DNA of 64,000 bases, taken from assembly GCF_018131225.1 (NCBI RefSeq), contig NZ_JAFCMM010000004.1:744001-808000 (forward strand). Direction: 5' to 3'. Positions 8,289 through 17,377 of this stretch are shown here, in pieces (the stretch's first letter is position 1; each line of letters starts with the position of its first letter). This DNA is from Bradyrhizobium sp. U87765 SZCCT0048 (GTDB lineage Bacteria; Pseudomonadota; Alphaproteobacteria; Rhizobiales; Xanthobacteraceae). The notes below the pieces were generated by a model. It worked only from the letters and a program-made list of their open reading frames with translations, did not search any database and was not told the DNA's origin. A program made the position numbers and the translations under genes.

Positions 8289-9200
8289 ATGCGTCTCGTT
8301 ACCTACCGCGCCACCGTCGAATCCGAAGCGCGCCTCGGCGTCATCGTCGGCGACCTCGTCGTCGACGTCGAAGCCATCTCGGCCAAGGCGGGCCTGCTGC
8401 TGCCGTCGTCCATGCTGACCTTCATCGATCTCGGCCCGTCCGGGCTCGAGACGCTTGAAGAGATCCTGGAAGGCCAGGACGGCCGCTTCCCGGCCGGCAC
8501 GGCGCTGCCGCTCGCCAACGTCCGCCTGCTGGCGCCGATCCCCCGGCCGCGCAAGAACATCTTCGGCATCGGCCTGAACTATGTCGAGCATGTCGCCGAA
8601 TCGGCGCGCACGCTCGACACCTCCAAGGACCTGCCGAAGCAGCCGGTGATCTTCTCCAAGCCGCCGACCGCGGTGATCGGACCGAACGAGGCCATCGAGC
8701 ACAACAAGGCCATCACCCAGCAGCTCGACTGGGAAGTCGAGCTGGCGGTGATCATGGGCCGCACGGCGCGCCGCGTCACTGAAGCCGACGCGCTGAATTA
8801 CGTGTTCGGCTACAGCGTGATGATCGACATCAGCGCGCGCGACAACCGCCGCGCCGGCCAGTGGATCTACTCCAAGGGTCAGGACACCTATGCGCCGTTC
8901 GGGCCGTGCATCGTCACCACGGACGAGATCCCGGATCCGCACAATCTCGACCTCTGGCTCACCGTCAACGGCGAGACCAAGCAGAAGTCGAACACCCGCC
9001 ACATGCTGTTCAAGGTGCCGCTGCTGATCGCCGACATCAGCGCGGCGATGACGCTGGAGCCCGGCGACATCATCGCCACCGGCACGCCGGACGGCGTCGG
9101 CGCCGGCCGCACGCCGCAGGAATGGCTGTGGCCCGGCGACGTGGTCGAGGCCGGGGTCGACGGCATCGGCCGCATCCGCCACCCGGTCGTGGCGGTCTGA
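8289..9200 (+). CDS. Fumarylacetoacetate hydrolase family protein (probable fumarylpyruvate/maleylpyruvate hydrolase)
   Basis: FAH-family enzymes hydrolyse C-C bonds of beta-dicarbonyl ring-cleavage products. The 303-residue protein carries FGIGLNYVEH, the acidic metal ligands in DWEVELAVIMG (Glu149, Glu151) and Asp180 in MIDISARD, and ends with GDIIATGTPDGVG. ATG 8289 follows a GAGGA; the frame is open further upstream inside the dioxygenase gene, but that extension is a shadow. It follows the dioxygenase by 13 bases, which suggests cleavage of maleylpyruvate or fumarylpyruvate to pyruvate plus a C4 acid. A dedicated maleylpyruvate isomerase is not in the operon, so direct maleylpyruvate hydrolysis is possible. 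Confidence 0.85.
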   Translation: MRLVTYRATVESEARLGVIVGDLVVDVEAISAKAGLLLPSSMLTFIDLGPSGLETLEEILEGQDGRFPAGTALPLANVRLLAPIPRPRKNIFGIGLNYVEHVAESARTLDTSKDLPKQPVIFSKPPTAVIGPNEAIEHNKAITQQLDWEVELAVIMGRTARRVTEADALNYVFGYSVMIDISARDNRRAGQWIYSKGQDTYAPFGPCIVTTDEIPDPHNLDLWLTVNGETKQKSNTRHMLFKVPLLIADISAAMTLEPGDIIATGTPDGVGAGRTPQEWLWPGDVVEAGVDGIGRIRHPVVAV

Positions 9201-9268
9201 TCTCCTCATCACAACAGCGGCGGCGCATCGCGTCGCCGCATCAATCAATCCAGGGAAGGGACACAATC

Positions 9269-10459
9269 ATGGGTGCAAGGATGTCGAACCGCCGTCGCGT
9301 GGTCGCCGGCCTGCTCGCCGCCGGCTCGCTTGCCGCGTCGGCGGCGTGGAGCGCGGCGCCGGCCGCCGAGGTGTCGATCGGTTTCATCACCACGCTGTCG
9401 ACCCCCGCCGGCTATATCGGCGAGGACATCCGCGACGGCTTCAAGCTCGCGATGGATGACGGCAAGCTCGGCGGCGTGCCGGTCAAGCTGACCATCGAGG
9501 ACGACGCGCTCAAGCCCGCCAACGCCAAGCAGGCGGCTGATGGCATGATCCAGTCCGGCGTCAAGCTGTTCACCGGCATCAACTTCTCCAACGTGCTGGC
9601 GGCCGTGGTGCCCGGCGTGCTGGAATCCGGCGGCACCTATGTCAGCGTCAACGCCGGTCCCTCGACCTTCGCCGGCGAGAAGTGCAACCCCGGCTACTTC
9701 GTCGCGTCCTACCAGAACGACGCCTTCCACGAAGCCGCGGGCCTTGCCGCCAACGAGCTCGGCTACAAGAAGATGGTGCTGCTGGCGCCGAACTATCAGG
9801 CTGGCCGTGACGCGCTCGAAGGCTTCAAGCGCACCTACAAGGGCGAGATCGCCGGCGAGATCTACACCAAGCTCGACCAGACCGATTTCTCGGTGGAGCT
9901 CGCGCGCGTGCGCTCCATGGCGCCCGATGCGATCTATCAGTTCCACCCGGGCGGCGCGGGCATCAACTTCGCCAAGCAGTACGCCAACGCCGGCCTGTCC
10001 AAGACCGTGCCGATGCTGATCCCGAGCTTCTCGATGGATGCCCGCATGGTCACCGCCACCGGCGACGCGGCCGACGGCATCTATGCCTCGGCAATCTGGA
10101 CCACCGAGACCAACAACGCGGACTCGAAGGCGTTCGTCGCCGCGTTCAGGAAGGCCTATTCGCGTACGCCCACCATGTACGCCCAGCAGGCCTACGACAC
10201 CGCGCATCTGATCGGCAGCGCGCTGAAGGCGGTCGGCGGCGATCTCGGCAAGCGCGACGACTTCCGCAAGGCGCTGCGCGCCGCGCAGTTCACCTCGATC
10301 CGCGGCAAGTTCGCGTTCGGGCCGAACCAGCATCCGGTGCAGGACTATTACCTGACCAAGTATGAGAACAACGGTTCGGGCGAGCTGGTGCAGACCATCG
10401 TCCGCAAGGTCTCCAGCGACTACGGCGACGCCTACGCCGCCAAGTGCAAGATGGACTGA
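9269..10459 (+). CDS. ABC transporter substrate-binding protein, branched-chain (LivK-like) family
   Basis: The 396-residue periplasmic binding protein has a Sec signal peptide (basic MGARMSNRRR, hydrophobic core, cleavage near APAAE). The mature part opens with VSIGFITTLSTPAGYIGED, typical of peripla_BP_6 proteins that bind amino acids or aromatic acids. ATG 9269 has GGGAAGGG just upstream. Being downstream of ring-cleavage genes and upstream of matching permease and ATPase genes, it probably delivers the aromatic substrate rather than a branched-chain amino acid (inference from context; related Rhodopseudomonas/Bradyrhizobium proteins are known to bind aromatic acids). Confidence 0.88.
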   Translation: MGARMSNRRRVVAGLLAAGSLAASAAWSAAPAAEVSIGFITTLSTPAGYIGEDIRDGFKLAMDDGKLGGVPVKLTIEDDALKPANAKQAADGMIQSGVKLFTGINFSNVLAAVVPGVLESGGTYVSVNAGPSTFAGEKCNPGYFVASYQNDAFHEAAGLAANELGYKKMVLLAPNYQAGRDALEGFKRTYKGEIAGEIYTKLDQTDFSVELARVRSMAPDAIYQFHPGGAGINFAKQYANAGLSKTVPMLIPSFSMDARMVTATGDAADGIYASAIWTTETNNADSKAFVAAFRKAYSRTPTMYAQQAYDTAHLIGSALKAVGGDLGKRDDFRKALRAAQFTSIRGKFAFGPNQHPVQDYYLTKYENNGSGELVQTIVRKVSSDYGDAYAAKCKMD

Positions 10460-10520
10460 ACAGGGCTTCCCGGCGCGCCGCGGTGATCACCGTGGCGCGT
10501 CCGCGTGCCCGGATGCCGCC

Positions 10521-11435
10521 ATGCTCCTCCTCGTCGAACAGCTTCTCAACGGCCTGCAATACGGCGCCATGCTCTTCATGCTGGCGTCGGGCCTCACCCT
10601 GATCTTCGGCATCATGGGGGTGATCAACCTCACCCACGGCGCCTTCTACATGGTCGGCGCCTATTGCGCGGCCTATGCGGTGCTCGCCACTGGCTCGTTC
10701 GCCGCCGGCGTCGCCGCGGCGCTGATCGGCGCCGGCGCCTATGCCGTGCTGGTCGAGGTTGCGGTGGTGCAGTGGCTGTACAAGCGTGATCATCTCTACC
10801 AGGTGCTGGCGACGCTGGGCCTGATCCTGTTCACCAACGAAGCCGTCAGCATGCTGTTCGGCCGCAAGCCGCCGCTGATGGACATCCCCAGGCTGTTGCG
10901 CGGCTCTGTCGGCCTGCTGCCGGGCCTCGATTATCCCGTCATTCGCCTCGCCTTCATCGCTGTCGGCGCGCTGGTGGCGATCGGGCTGTGGCTCCTGGTC
11001 AATCACACGCGGCTCGGCATGCTGATCCGCGCCGGCGCGGACGACCGCGAGATGGTCGACGCCCTCGGCATCGATATCCGCCGCCTCTACACCCTGGTGT
11101 TCGGCCTCGGCGGCCTGCTGTGCGGCCTTGCCGGCGTCATGGCGGCGCCGCTGCTCGCGGTCGAGATCGGCATGGGCGAGCGCGTCCTCATCACCACCTT
11201 CGTGGTCATTGTCATCGGCGGTGTCGGCTCGATCCGCGGCGCGCTGGTCGGCGCGCTGCTGGTCGGCATGGTCGACAGCCTCGGCCGCGCCTACCTGCCG
11301 CAGGCGCTGCAATCGGTGCTGCCGGCGTCGGTGGCCGACACCCTCAGCGCCGGCCTCGTGTCCGCCAGCATCTATGTGCTGATGGCGCTGGTGCTGCTGG
11401 TGCGGCCCCTCGGCCTTCTTCCGGCGCGGAGCTGA
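10521..11435 (+). CDS. ABC transporter permease, LivH-type
   Basis: This is a 304-residue inner-membrane permease with about eight hydrophobic helices. LivH hallmarks are LLNGLQYGAMLFMLASGLTL, GVINLTHGAFYMVGAY and the cytoplasmic coupling region RAGADDREMVDALGID. It pairs with the LivM-type permease that starts four bases after its stop. The ATG at 10521 gives the usual LivH N-terminus; the 53 codons open upstream overlap the end of the binding-protein gene and are ignored. Confidence 0.88.
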   Translation: MLLLVEQLLNGLQYGAMLFMLASGLTLIFGIMGVINLTHGAFYMVGAYCAAYAVLATGSFAAGVAAALIGAGAYAVLVEVAVVQWLYKRDHLYQVLATLGLILFTNEAVSMLFGRKPPLMDIPRLLRGSVGLLPGLDYPVIRLAFIAVGALVAIGLWLLVNHTRLGMLIRAGADDREMVDALGIDIRRLYTLVFGLGGLLCGLAGVMAAPLLAVEIGMGERVLITTFVVIVIGGVGSIRGALVGALLVGMVDSLGRAYLPQALQSVLPASVADTLSAGLVSASIYVLMALVLLVRPLGLLPARS

Positions 11436-11439
11436 CATC

Positions 11440-12406
11440 ATGATGCCCAGCACGCTTCGCCGCACCGCGGCCCTCGTCGGCCTCGTCCTCTTCCTGGCGC
11501 TGCCGTTCGCCGCGGAAGCGGCGGGGATCGCCAAGGCGATGGATCTCGCCACCCGCATCCTCATCTATGCCATCGCTGCGGTCAGCCTCGACCTCATCCT
11601 CGGCTACGGCGCCATGGTCAGCTTCGGCCATGCCATGTTCTTCGCGCTCGGCGGCTACACCGTCGCCATCGTCGCCTACCACACCGCCGCCGGCGACAAG
11701 CTGTTCGGCTGGTCCGGCACCAATGCGGCGCTGATCGTGTGGCCGCTGGCGCTGGTTGCCTGTGCATTGCTGGCGACGGTGGTCGGCGCGTTGGCGCTGA
11801 AGACCCGCGGCGTGCAGTTCATCATGATCACGCTGGCGTTCGCGCAGATGATCTTTTTCGTGCTGGTGTCGCTGCAGGCCTATGGCGGCGACGACGGCCT
11901 GCTGATCGATCGCCGCAACGAGCTGCCGCTGATCGACATCTCCCGCCCGCGCACCTTCTACTATCTCTGTCTTGGCGTGCTGGCGCTGTGGACGCTGGCC
12001 TGCGCGACCATCGTCAATTCGCGCTTCGGCCTGGTGTTGCAGGCGCTGCGCCAGAGCGAGCGCCGCACCATCAACCTCGGCATTCGCCCGCTGCCGTTTC
12101 GGCTGGCCGCGTTCGTGATCTCGGCGGTCGGCGCCGGCCTCGCCGGGGTGCTGTGGGCGAACTACGCCCGCTTCGTCACCCCGGACATGGCGGCCTGGAC
12201 CAAGTCCGGCGAGTTCATGTCCATCGTCATCCTCGGCGGTCTCGGCACGCTGCTCGGGCCGATCGTCGGCACGGCGGTGTACATCGCGCTGGAGCAACTG
12301 CTGACCAGCTGGACCGAGCACTGGATGATCGTCATGGGCCCGGTGCTGACGTTGATTGCGCTGTTCGGCCGCAAGGGCCTGACCGGCCGCCTGTTCGGAG
12401 CGCGCC

Positions 12407-12414
<8 letters not shown>
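11440..12414 (+). CDS. ABC transporter permease, LivM-type
   Basis: This is the 324-residue second permease subunit. It contains LDLILGYGAMVSFGHAMFF, the LivM signature equivalent to GLxSLGHAAF, the middle GVQFIMITLAFAQM segment and the coupling loop QALRQSERRTINLGI. The N-terminal hydrophobic segment is a membrane helix. Its stop overlaps the start of the LivG-type ATPase gene by eight bases, indicating translational coupling in one operon. Confidence 0.88.
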
Positions 12415-13185
<771 letters not shown>

Positions 13186-13192
<7 letters not shown>

Positions 13193-13881
13193 CGATCGAC
13201 AATCTCGAAGCCGGCTATGGCGCCAGCCGCGTGCTGTTCGGCCTGTCGCTGGAAGCTCCCGCCGGACAGGTGGTGTCGCTGATCGGCCGCAACGGCATGG
13301 GCAAGAGCACCACGGTGCGCACCATCATGGGCATGATGCGCCCGCGCGCCGGTCACATCCGCTTCGATGGCCGCGATCTCGCGGGGCTCGCGCCCAATGT
13401 CATCGCCCGGCTGGGGATTGGCCTCGTGCCGGAAGGGCGGCGGGTGTTCGCGTCCCTCAGCGTCGAGGAAAACCTCGTCGCCACGGCGCGGCCCGGCCGC
13501 GATGGTGCCTGGACGCTGGCGCGGGTGCTGAAACTGTTTCCGCGGCTCGACGAGCGGCGGCGGCAGCTGGCAAAGACATTATCGGGCGGCGAACAGCAGA
13601 TGCTGGCGATCGGCCGGGCGCTGCTGATCAACCCGCGCCTCCTGATCCTCGATGAGGCGACCGAAGGCCTCGCGCCGCTGATCCGCGCCGAGATCTGGCG
13701 CTGCCTGCAGCAGCTCAAGACCGAGGGCCAGACCATTCTGCTGATCGACAAGAACCTCGCCGAGATGGCATCGTTGGTCGATCGTCATTATGTTGTCGAG
13801 AAAGGTCACGTCGTCTGGGCCGGCTCGCCTGCGGAGCTGCAGGGTGATCCGCAGATCGCGCAGCGCTATCTTGGTTTGTAG
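13186..13881 (+). CDS. ABC transporter ATP-binding protein, LivF-type
   Basis: The 231-residue ATPase has Walker A GRNGMGKST, signature LSGGEQQML and Walker B LLILDEATEGLAP. At the H-loop position it reads LLIDKNLAE where LivF proteins usually have VEQN, so the Gln/His switch residue is Lys; whether this slows ATP turnover is unknown. It is the last gene of the dioxygenase-hydrolase-importer operon and starts inside the end of the LivG-type gene. A family A palindromic repeat begins 34 bases after its stop and may end or stabilise the transcript. Confidence 0.86.
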
Positions 13882-13914
13882 GGCGGAATCCTTCATGGCC
13901 CGGCAGCACCATCT

Positions 13915-14030
13915 CCGTCATCCTGAGGTGCGCGCTCTTGCGCGCCTCGAAGGATGAACGGTCGAGGCCTCACCGCTCGGGCCGTCGCCCTTCGAGGGCC
14001 ATGCGTTGCATGGCCACCTCAGGGTGACGG
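13915..14030. repeat. Palindromic intergenic repeat, family A (copy 2)
   Basis: This is the same element as at 6129 but in the opposite orientation: CCGTCATCCTGAGGTG opens it and CACCTCAGGGTGACGG closes it. A CGCGCTCTTGCGCG hairpin lies on one side and GGCCATGCGTTGCATGGCC on the other. It fills most of the gap between the ABC ATPase and the flavin reductase. Confidence 0.85.
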
Positions 14031-14157
14031 ATTTGAGCCGCGTGGATCGAACTCCATGTCATGCAGTCGTGTGAACCAAAGTTTATCGACGACACGCGGA
14101 GACGTCGCCATCGTGTCACCCGCGATCCTGCTTACTTTCGCTATGTGAGGCCCCGCC

Positions 14158-14796
14158 ATGCTGTTTGACATGTCAACACTCGCGCCGGACCTGCGCTACA
14201 AGGTTCTCACCGCCACCGTGACGCCGCGGCCGATCGCCTGGGTCAGTTCGGTGTCGGAGCAGGGCATCGTCAACGCGGCGCCGTTCTCGTTCTTCAATGT
14301 CATGGGCCATGAGCCGCCGACGGTGACGCTCGGCCTGCTGCGGCAGGCGGGTGGCGAGTTCAAGGACACCGCGGCCAATATTCTCGCCACCGGGGAGTTC
14401 GTCATCAACCTGGTGTCGGAAGCCAATGCCGAGGCGATGAACATCACCTGCATGGACGCGCCGCCGGAGGTCGATGAGCTCGCCTGTGCGGGCCTGACCG
14501 CGCTGCCATCGCTGCGGGTCAAGCCGCCGCGCATCGCGCAGTCGCCGGTGTCGCTGGAATGCCGCTCGGTCGCCTCGCTGGTGATGGGGCCGAAACAGAC
14601 GCTGGTGATCGGCGAGGTGCTCGCCGCCCATGTCGACGACGCCGTGGTGCTCGATGCCGAGCGCTGCCATTTCGATACGCCGAAGCTCAAGCTGATCGGG
14701 CGCATGCATGGCAGCGGCTGGTACGCCCGCTCCAGCGACCTCTTCGACATGCGCCGCCCGACCTGGGCCGAGTGGTCGGCGAAGCATAAGGGCTGA
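14158..14796 (+). CDS. Flavin reductase-like domain protein
   Basis: The 212-residue protein has the split-barrel FMN-binding fold of flavin reductases: YKVLTATVTPRPIAWVSSV at the start, NAAPFSFFNVMGHEPP with the FMN-contact residues, and NLVSEANAEAMN. Such proteins supply reduced flavin to two-component monooxygenases or act alone. No partner oxygenase lies next to it. It follows the aromatic operon on the same strand, separated by a palindromic repeat, and may belong to that pathway. The start at 14158 has GAGG 9 bases upstream. Confidence 0.82.
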   Translation: MLFDMSTLAPDLRYKVLTATVTPRPIAWVSSVSEQGIVNAAPFSFFNVMGHEPPTVTLGLLRQAGGEFKDTAANILATGEFVINLVSEANAEAMNITCMDAPPEVDELACAGLTALPSLRVKPPRIAQSPVSLECRSVASLVMGPKQTLVIGEVLAAHVDDAVVLDAERCHFDTPKLKLIGRMHGSGWYARSSDLFDMRRPTWAEWSAKHKG

Positions 14797-14827
14797 GGCA
14801 GCAATCCGCCGACGCCCGCATCGACCC

Positions 14828-14927
14828 CTCATCCTGAGGAGCAGGCGCGGCCTGCGTCTCGACGGATGAGGCCGAGGCCTGCGGCCTCATGGTTCGAGAC
14901 GGCGCTACGCGCCTTCTCACCATGAGG
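14828..14927. repeat. Palindromic intergenic repeat, family C
   Basis: The arms are CCTCATCCTGAGGA and the closing CTCACCATGAGG, with internal hairpins GCAGGCGCGGCCTGC, GAGGCCGAGGCCTGCGGCCTC and GGCGCTACGCGCC, and GTCTCGACGG opposite GTTCGAGAC. It resembles family A in size and design but differs in sequence. It lies in the 532-base gap between the flavin reductase and HxlR genes; 14928-15087 shows nothing recognisable. Confidence 0.7.
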
Positions 14928-15087
14928 AGACAGGGTCGATGCGCCCGCGCTTCAGCGCTCGTCCGGGCTACGGTCCTGAGGGGATGGTTGGCAGGGCAGT
15001 GGATATTGTCGAGGACCACGACCTGCATTCGCCCGTCGATGCTGTAAATTGAAGTTGTCCGAGCGCGATGCGTCTCGATTTTCCCGG

Positions 15088-15195
15088 CGTCATCACCGGG
15101 CCGGCGCGTAAGCGCCGAGACCCGGTGATCCAGCTTAAGGACCTCGCATCGTGTGGTGAAAAAGCTCGATTGCCGGGTCAAGCCCGGCAATGACG
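15088..15195. repeat. Palindromic intergenic repeat, family B (copy 1)
   Basis: It begins CGTCATCACCGGGC, contains the hairpin GGCGCGTAAGCGCC and GAGACCCGGTGATCCAGCTT, and ends AAGCTCGATTGCCGGG then CCCGGCAATGACG. The half sites CACCGGG/CCCGGTG and TGCCGGG/CCCGGCA fold separately, with ATCCAGCTT and AAGCTCGAT between. Further copies lie at 23479, 41006 and 45522. Confidence 0.8.
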
Positions 15196-15231
15196 CAACA
15201 TATGTGGCGCCCCAGCCCTGTCCCTCTGCAG

Positions 15232-15303
15232 CCGTACGGCCCGGGCGGTCATGTCGGGGCCGTCCATCCTTCGCGGCGAGCAAGAGTGCGCACCTCGGGA
15301 TGG
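15232..15303. repeat. Decayed half of a family A repeat
   Basis: ACGGCCCGGGCGG, GCCGTCCATCCTTCG and GCACCTCGGGATGG match the right half of the family A element with several substitutions. The left half is missing, so this is probably a degenerate remnant. It ends just before the stop of the HxlR gene. Confidence 0.55.
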
Positions 15304-15328
15304 CGCGCGCGCGCGCCAACCGAACTGA

Positions 15329-15781
15329 CTAATTCTCCGCCACCGCCTGCACCACGGTATCCGTCGGTCCGAGCAGCCGGCCGTCCTGGGCACGCAGTTC
15401 GAGCTTGCGCACCGGCAGGCCGTTTTTGCGGTCGACCAGCAGCACATGGGACTCGGCGGGGTCGAAGAAGTAGGTCTCGCCCCATTGCCGCAGCGCCGTC
15501 AGCAGCGGAAACAGGCCGCGGCCTTTTTCGGTGAGCACGTAGTCCTGATAGGCACTGCCGTCGGCGGCCGGCACGGTCTCGAGGATGCCGTGCTGCACGA
15601 GATTGCGCAGCCGTGCCGACAACACGTTCTTGGCAAGCCCAAGGCTCTTCTGGAATTCGCCGAACCGGCTGAGCCCGTCGAAGGCATCGCGGATGATCAG
15701 CAGCGACCACCAGTCGCCGATGGCGTCGAGCGGCCGGGCGACGGGGCATGTCCGGGTGCTGTGGCTGGTTCGCTTGGCCAT
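15329..15781 (-). CDS. HxlR-family transcriptional regulator
   Basis: The 150-residue protein has the HxlR winged helix, starting with CPVARPLDAIGDWWSLLIIR (conserved Cys and the GDxWxLLIxR signature), then FGEFQKSLGLAKNVLSARL as recognition helix and YVLTEKGRGL as the wing. The extra C-terminal 40 residues are not a known domain. It is divergent from an MFS-MFS-GST-SDR operon, with 332 bases between, so it probably controls that operon and itself. HxlR proteins often respond to electrophiles or aldehydes, which would suit a GST/efflux operon (inference). Confidence 0.88.
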   Translation of the reverse strand: MAKRTSHSTRTCPVARPLDAIGDWWSLLIIRDAFDGLSRFGEFQKSLGLAKNVLSARLRNLVQHGILETVPAADGSAYQDYVLTEKGRGLFPLLTALRQWGETYFFDPAESHVLLVDRKNGLPVRKLELRAQDGRLLGPTDTVVQAVAEN

Positions 15782-16113
15782 GGCTGGCCTCTCTTCTCCT
15801 CGCGCGGCGGCCGATGGCCCGCACAGTGGGTGGGGCCATGGCCGCAGGCGTAATCTACTGTCCTCTGGTTGCTATGTAAAACTTCCTTCCGGCGAGTCCA
15901 GTTGGTCCTAGATGAAAACCACTGACGGCGCTTCGCGGAGCGCCCGCAGCCCGTCTCCTCGCCAAAAGCTGTTCGCAATCAACTATTAATGCCATGTGAC
16001 AAGTCAATGCCATGCGCCGCATGGCTCCCGTGCAGCAGCAGGTGGTTGCAGATAAAAACCAGCTTAAGTATCGATCGAAGCAGTTTCGATGTAAAACCAG
16101 CTGGAGGTCGGCG
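15782..16113. promoter_or_regulatory. Divergent control region between HxlR gene and efflux operon
   Basis: The 332-base region is AT-richer than its flanks. ATGTAAAAC occurs in direct orientation at 15874-15882 and 16089-16097. AATGCCATG occurs at 15988-15996 and 16006-16014, 18 bases apart. AAAACCAGCT occurs near 16056 and 16094. These could be HxlR sites. No strong sigma-70 promoter was identified. GGAGG at 16103 serves the ATG at 16114. Confidence 0.4.
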
Positions 16114-17367
16114 ATGGATCTGGATGGCAACGGCACGCTCGAAAGGGCCGTCGCGGCGGATGCCGCATACGCCGGGATCAGCAAGGCGGTGGCGCCGTCC
16201 GTATCCGCGCCGGTGGCCTGGCTGCTGGCGCTGGCCGCGGGTCTTGCGGTCGCCAACGCCTACTATGCCCAGCCGCTGATCGACGTGATCGCCGATACGT
16301 TCGGCCTCGGCCACGCCGTCGCCGGCTCGATCATCACCCTGACCCAGGTCGGCTATGCCGCGGGGCTCGTGCTGGTGGTGCCGCTCGGCGACCTCTTCGA
16401 CCGCCGCCGCCTGATCATCGGCCAGCTCGTGGTGCTCGCTGCCGCGCTGCTGCTGGTGGCGTTCGCCGGAAATGCCGGCGTGCTGCTCGCGGGCCTCGCC
16501 GCGGTCGGCATGCTCACGGTGGTGACACAGCAGCTGGTCGCACATGCGGCGTCGCTCGCGCGGCCGTCCGAGCGCGGCCGCATCGTCGGCATCGTCACCA
16601 GCGGCATCATCACCGGCATTCTCGTGGCGCGCACGGTGTCGGGCACGCTGTCCGATCTCCTTGGCTGGCGTTCGGTGTATATCGTCTCGGCCGTGGCGAT
16701 CCTGCTCATCGCCCTGCTGCTCGCCGCGACGCTGCCGGCACAGGCGCGACCGAGGGTCCGCGTCCCCTATGGCCGTCTCATCGTGTCGGTGTTCACGCTG
16801 TTCGCACAGGAAAAGGTGCTGCGTGTGCGCGGCGCGCTGGCGCTGCTGATCTTCGCCGCGGTGACGGCGCTGTGGACGCCGATGGTGCTGCCGCTCAGCG
16901 CGCCGCCGCTGTCGCTGTCGCATACGCAGGTCGGCCTGTTCGGTCTCGCCGGCGCGCTCGGCGCGCTGGGCGCGGCGGCCGCCGGCCGGCTCGCCGATCG
17001 CGGCCATGCCGAGCGCACCACGGGCATCGCGCTCGCGCTGATGCTGCTGTCATGGTGGCCGGTGGCGCTGCTGCATGTCTCGCTGTGGCCGCTGGTGATC
17101 GGCATCGTCGTCATCGACTTCGGCCTGCAGGCCGTCCATGTCTCGAACCAGAGCCTGATCTATCAGGTGCGCCCGGACGCGCAGAGCCGGCTCGCCGCGG
17201 CCTACATGCTCTGCTACTGCGCCGGCTGCGGCGGCGGCTCGCTCGCATCGACGCTGGTCTACGACCGCTTCGGCTGGTCCGGCGTGTGCCTGCTCGGTGC
17301 CGTGTTCAGCGCGCTGGCGCTGCTGGTCTGGGCGGTTGCCCGCCCGCGCCCCGCGCCGGCTCGCTGA
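16114..17367 (+). CDS. MFS transporter (DHA-type efflux)
   Basis: The 417-residue protein has twelve hydrophobic segments. It carries NAYYAQPLIDVIADTFGL in the first loop and the MFS motif A region GDLFDRRRLIIGQL after helix 2, typical of drug/metabolite exporters close to YnfM/AraJ-like carriers. ATG 16114 was preferred because GGAGG stands six bases upstream; the frame is open back to 16012. It is the first gene of a four-gene operon opposite an HxlR regulator. The substrate is unknown, but the GST and SDR downstream suggest a reactive or xenobiotic compound. Confidence 0.87.
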   Translation: MDLDGNGTLERAVAADAAYAGISKAVAPSVSAPVAWLLALAAGLAVANAYYAQPLIDVIADTFGLGHAVAGSIITLTQVGYAAGLVLVVPLGDLFDRRRLIIGQLVVLAAALLLVAFAGNAGVLLAGLAAVGMLTVVTQQLVAHAASLARPSERGRIVGIVTSGIITGILVARTVSGTLSDLLGWRSVYIVSAVAILLIALLLAATLPAQARPRVRVPYGRLIVSVFTLFAQEKVLRVRGALALLIFAAVTALWTPMVLPLSAPPLSLSHTQVGLFGLAGALGALGAAAAGRLADRGHAERTTGIALALMLLSWWPVALLHVSLWPLVIGIVVIDFGLQAVHVSNQSLIYQVRPDAQSRLAAAYMLCYCAGCGGGSLASTLVYDRFGWSGVCLLGAVFSALALLVWAVARPRPAPAR

Positions 17368-17377
17368 GGCGCGCAGC

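Noticed and set aside
14158..14796. Flavin reductase as partner of the ring-cleaving dioxygenase
   Set aside because: The cupin dioxygenase uses Fe(II) and O2 without reduced flavin, so a direct partnership is not expected; a role elsewhere in the pathway remains open.
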